Source of the DNA: Pristionchus mayeri
Taxonomy: Eukaryota; Nematoda; Chromadorea; Rhabditida; Neodiplogasteridae
Length of the DNA: 64,000 nucleotides
Direction of reading: 5' to 3'
Assembly: GCA_036245805.1 (NCBI GenBank)
Contig: BTRK01000006.1
Location: 55,793,257-55,857,256 of the forward strand
This document shows, piece by piece, positions 60,041 through 64,000 of this stretch (the stretch's first letter is position 1; each line of letters opens with the position of its first letter). Position numbers and translations under genes: made by a program. Under the pieces are notes generated by a model, which worked only from the letters and a program-made list of their open reading frames with translations, ran no database searches and was not told where the DNA came from.

Positions 60041-61557
60041 GTGAGTATCTACTGATCAATTTTGGTTTACCGATTTGTATTATATTGCCTTGTCACATAC
60101 ATGGAATGTACTGGAATAGTTGCATTGTACGTCTTTACTGTTTTAGCGTCGAGAAAAAACGGATGCACCGAGACTCCAAAGGGAAGACAGACCACAGGTA
60201 CCGGGCATTCTAAGTTTTATACGACGGGCAATCGCATATCTAGTACCTGGAAATTCGCACACAAAACGAGCCCTGGGGAGGCAATTCGACCAAAGCACAT
60301 GTCCTGAGGAGGCAAAATAAGCACACGATACACAACAACCATTATAGAATGTGAGGGTGGAGGAGGAACAACCGTGCGAGGATTCAGTAGGCAGCGTCGG
60401 GGACGATTTCTACGACTTTCAGTTGGATGCACCGTCGTCACAGGGAACAGATTACCTGGTAAGAAAATTACTCAGCCGAATTGGCATACTCCACAATTAT
60501 AAATTTTGAAAAGTATTTTATTCATTGCAAACACTCATACACATAACGGAAATGAAGATGTTTGAAATGATCCTTAAAGTTACCGGACAAGGACGAAACC
60601 CTGATCTCGTCGCGTGTACGATAGAGTATGCAAAGTGAGAGAGCGCGGGATTACGCTGATCATTTCCGGCTTTCCCTTGAGGCTATTATTGATTTTTAGC
60701 ATTTTTGTATGCTCATGCTCAACTAATTCAGCCATCGGCTATTCGATGGAAGACAAAAAATAGGGGGTCAATTTTGTCCTCGTCCGGTAACTTTAAATCG
60801 ACAGCAGTAACAATAGTCATGATATAAATGAGTGATGTAAAAATGAAAGACATCTAGGTTTTTTATCACAATAGAAAACTAAATTCAGTTCGCCCCATCC
60901 CAAGACACGTGTTCACAAGAAACAGACAACGGCGTGCTAACGGATCCCCCGACAACAATTGATGATCACAAATTCTTCCTAGTCTCCAAGGAATCCCTAA
61001 TGTCGTTCTTCTCCCGTTGCCGCGAGTGCGGCACAGCCCAGATCGAAGCCGGGTCCTTCCACTCGTGGACCGTAGGCTCGGCCCTCAACCTGCAATGCCT
61101 TGTGCCTTGTTTGCGATCGGATTGTGAGGTGGAGCTCTCAAGAGAAGATAGAGGGATACTATGAGGGAAACCTCAAATTCACTACATCTGTTCACATTAC
61201 GGGAACGCCTGTGCCTGTTAGTTCGATATCTATAGAAGATCAGATCAGCCTAGATTAGAACGAAACATATTGTTCTCGGAAATTTAATTCAGAAAGTCCT
61301 CGCGATGGGAAAGGAACTCGGACTGGCCCTCCCCTCCTACAGCACAATGAGGAACCATGTTGCTGATGTAATCATCCCAGCTGTGGATGTAGTGTTTGAG
61401 CGACACAAGAAACAGGCAGAGGCGACAGTTAGAGGAGCCAGCGGGGTTAGATGTTTCATTCCTAACAGTCCTTATTTAAATCTTTAACTCATCTGAAAAT
61501 CATTCGCGTGCATCCGACCTCGGCCGCATACCCCGGCCGCCCCTGAAATATGTCCAT

Positions 61558-61711
61558 GAGGGGATACGGTAGTTTCTTATAGACCCCTCCCATCCCCTCA
61601 TAACCTTTGATTGATCCCGGGCCTGCTTCAATCAAACCGTCGTAGGCCTCTCGTCGCATCTGAAAAAGTATGATGTGAAAAACAGAGATCAAAATATTGA
61701 ACGTTAAAATC
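61558..61711 (-). repeat. Inverted 154-bp copy of the transposase exon region at 63385-63538
   Basis: Reading the minus strand, this segment appears base-for-base identical to plus-strand 63385-63538, including an intron end, the TTTTTCAG acceptor and the exon start MRREAYDGLIEAGPGS. Flanks differ immediately outside. It lies inside the transposase remnant between two coding blocks. Confidence 0.85.
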
Positions 61712-62975
61712 CCGCAACCGTGTCTAAAGAAGTCACATTGATGTTTCACAAACTTCCTTCCCAAAAATTATTCGAATTATCAAGTCATCAGCAAAAGCTA
61801 CTAGGACAATTTTTAATTTCATCGGTCATAATCTACCAATGCATAGCTGTGGAAGGGGCAATAATATAGATACCGGAAGTAAGTTTGACCATTGCAGAAA
61901 CATGGGATCGACGTGGCAGTCGACGGGAGATATGGTACCCGAGGCTTCACTTCAACCAACAACACAAATACCGTGATCGATCTTGGGACGAACCTAGTTT
62001 TAGAGGCAGTGAACATGCACAAGAACATGCGAGGAATAGGTAGTGTTAGTTGTAATTAGTCAGTATTGGGTTTTATATTATAAGTGGTAACGTCAGATGG
62101 CGTGAGTACTCGGATGGAGAAAGAGGGAATAAAGAGAGGGCTCACAGCATTGATCAAGAAGATGTTCACGGTCAGATATCACAGTTCGGGAACAACTAAA
62201 AACCAAAATTAAAATGTCGCTAATGCTAGTGAATGTTAGATAAGGAGTGTAACTTCGGACAACGACGCAAAGATCGGCAAAATGATGAGGAGCGAGCCCC
62301 TCTTCTCCAAAATTCTGCATTGTCTGGACTTCTAGCACTTGATCAAAGGAATCAATAGTGATCTACGAGAGGTTATTAATATAATTAGTACGATTAGCTT
62401 CAATTAGGTTTACAGTAATAAAGGAAATGGAAACATTCGAAATCATCATACACAAGTGAATTCAGCTAAGCAAGAAGAAGAAGTGCGCTCTGATAAAGTA
62501 CTGGTGGAAGCACATTGTCAACCACTGTTATCACGTGCACTACCAGTACCGAAGGAACAGATAAAAAGGGCTCGAGCGATGGAAGAGTTTGTTGGCCCAC
62601 GTGTGCGGAAGGCATGAGCATCTGGAGAAAGTTAGCGCAAAAAATATAATTAAATAATAATAATATTTGTTATATCATGCATGCACGATACTAGAAGTTA
62701 ATCATACTCAGGTGCCGTTCTTGTCTGGTATCAGTCGATGCGTGCACAAGGAATTGCCAGAGGCTGTATCGCACAACATTGATCTGAAAAGTGAGGAGTT
62801 CCGCCTGCTGAAGAAGGTCGTCCTCAAGCCCACCTTCCTCGCTGGATTCGTTCGAGCTTCTCCGAAGAAGAACACCTCTCCCTGCGAGTCTTTCAACTCG
62901 CTGGTCAACTTGTACATCCCGAAAGACATCGCATGGTATGCACAAATTTGACTATTGATGCGACGTTAAATATCC

Positions 62976-63290
62976 CCAAAAAATCAGAAAAATGAAATTT
63001 TGGGTGTTAAAAAATTCCTGTGCAAACGCGAGTATGGATCTAAATTTTGAATTCCCGCAAATTTTGCGATTTCGCCATATCTTGGTTTTCAATGAAGCTA
63101 GTGAGTTCAAACTTCGTTTTTAGGTTAAAACTACCAAAATTATTCTAAAAACGAGGTTTCAAGCCTCTAACAACACTGGGGGAAAAGATATGGGCAAAAG
63201 TAGATAATTGCGGGAATTCAAAATTTTGAAACGATCGTGATTTTTTTAACACCCCAAATTTCATATTTTTGTTTTTTTGGTGATAATTAA
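62976..63290. repeat. Foldback AT-rich repeat inside transposase remnant
   Basis: The left arm (CCAAAAAATCAGAAAAATGA then TTTTGGGTGTTAAAAAA) is mirrored by the complement of the right arm ending near 63285. Inner matches include GAATTCCCGCAA and TTGCGGGAATTC. It is non-coding and separates two transposase blocks. Confidence 0.65.
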
Positions 63291-64000
63291 CGCCACATGA
63301 CCCCCCCCCTCCCCATACACTTCATAACAACTTGAATCGCCATCGGCCTGTTTTATTAAGTTGCCCCGCCCTCTACCACGAGAAGATTTTAACGTTCAAT
63401 ATTTTGATCTCTGTTTTTCACATCATACTTTTTCAGATGCGACGAGAGGCCTACGACGGTTTGATTGAAGCAGGCCCGGGATCAATCAAAGGTTATGAGG
63501 GGATGGGAGGGGTCTATAAGAAACTACCGTATCCCCTCGTCGTGCTACATCATAACACGATCGCGATGGCGGATCTGACCGCCTTGAGGGAGGAGAAGTC
63601 GTCCTATGTGACAAGAGTGAAAGGACGACAGACTGTGTGTGTGAAGAGGAAGATGTCAGCGGTGGATCACTACTGGAGGAGAGAAGTTAGTACAATGGAC
63701 AACAGTTACGAAGACTACAAAAAAGCTCTTCCCAAAGCATCCGCAAGCATCAAAGCAAAATTAGTGTTTTCAGGTCTGGAAGGAAGTGCAAGAAGTGGCT
63801 CGCCAAAGGAAGCTGCACGCTTATCTCAAGAAGATTGGCGCCCCGGATTCGATCGCTTATGTCAAAGCCCTCTATGGGAAGGAGAACGATCAGCAGGAGG
63901 GGGATATGGTAGAAGATGGAGCAGAGAGTGACGTGTCCATCGAGTTGGGAGGAGGATACGGAGAAGAAGTAGACTCGGACTCGAACCCTATCATGGAACG

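Larger units (their letters stand above)
59819..64000 (+). mobile_element. Degenerate THAP-domain / RNase-H-like transposase gene (continues past right edge)
   Basis: Exon-like blocks lie in order on the plus strand. 59819-60040 encodes a THAP-type zinc finger (CVVC ... VWIC-x-RHF) but has in-frame TAG codons at 59930 and 59999. Further blocks are 60348-60458 (acidic linker), 60889-61164 (KFFLVSKESLMSFFSRCREC, a Cys-pair domain), 61293-61445 (LALPSYSTMRNHVAD), about 61898-62039 (GIDVAVDGRYGTRGFTS, resembling the first catalytic-Asp region of an RNase-H-like transposase) and 62712-62935 (TSPCESFNSLVNLYIPK). 63437-63686 and 63774 to the edge hold the C-terminal part. The block order matches multi-exon transposase-derived families I recall from animals. 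Stops, and one block joining out of frame, indicate decay. No terminal repeats are visible, so its ends are unknown. Confidence 0.7.

Noticed and set aside
1..64000. CRISPR arrays, bacterial operons or prophage
   Set aside because: No regularly spaced repeats were seen; all genes are intron-rich and eukaryotic.

Overview
The window looks like nuclear DNA of a free-living nematode. Genes are split into many small exons, introns range from 43 bp to several kb, acceptors are mostly TTTCAG/TTGCAG-like, and the gene families are nematode ones: a SEK-1-type MAP kinase kinase, an astacin with ShK domains, a supplementary nuclear receptor and small Kunitz genes. The base composition, longer introns and abundant palindromic repeats resemble a diplogastrid such as Pristionchus more than Caenorhabditis. 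That last step is inference.

I spliced ten gene models by hand. Frames were checked by exon phase and total length. Left to right: (1) a minus-strand Ala/Gln-rich coiled-coil protein that runs off the left edge (1-5342); (2) a 530-aa secreted astacin metalloprotease with three C-terminal ShK domains (6715-10703, minus); (3) a 313-aa AASDHPPT-type 4'-phosphopantetheinyl transferase (12087-16254, minus); (4) a 331-aa sek-1/MKK3-6 orthologue (17592-23690, minus); (5) a 7.4-kb stretch without recognisable genes, rich in polypurine/polypyrimidine DNA; (6) a large (about 898 aa) HNF4-derived nuclear receptor whose ligand-binding domain carries a roughly 430-residue low-complexity insertion (31109-39632, plus); (7) a 346-aa GNAT/DUF1248-like protein (42549-45484, plus); (8) a 445-aa ENPP-family ectonucleotide pyrophosphatase/phosphodiesterase lacking two zinc-ligand histidines (46320-50958, minus).

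From 53.9 to 59.2 kb lies a tandem array of four three-exon Kunitz genes on the minus strand. The first is interrupted by a 2267-bp DNA transposon with an 8-bp target duplication; inside it is a 1.38-kb palindrome. The second has lost both partners of one disulfide. From 59.8 kb to the right edge are decaying exons of a THAP plus RNase-H-like transposase, with an inverted 154-bp copy of one exon region.

The genes are mostly unrelated single-copy loci. There is no sign of an operon or pathway cluster except the Kunitz array. The left and centre are ordinary gene-dense chromosome; the right 10 kb is repeat-rich and fast-evolving.
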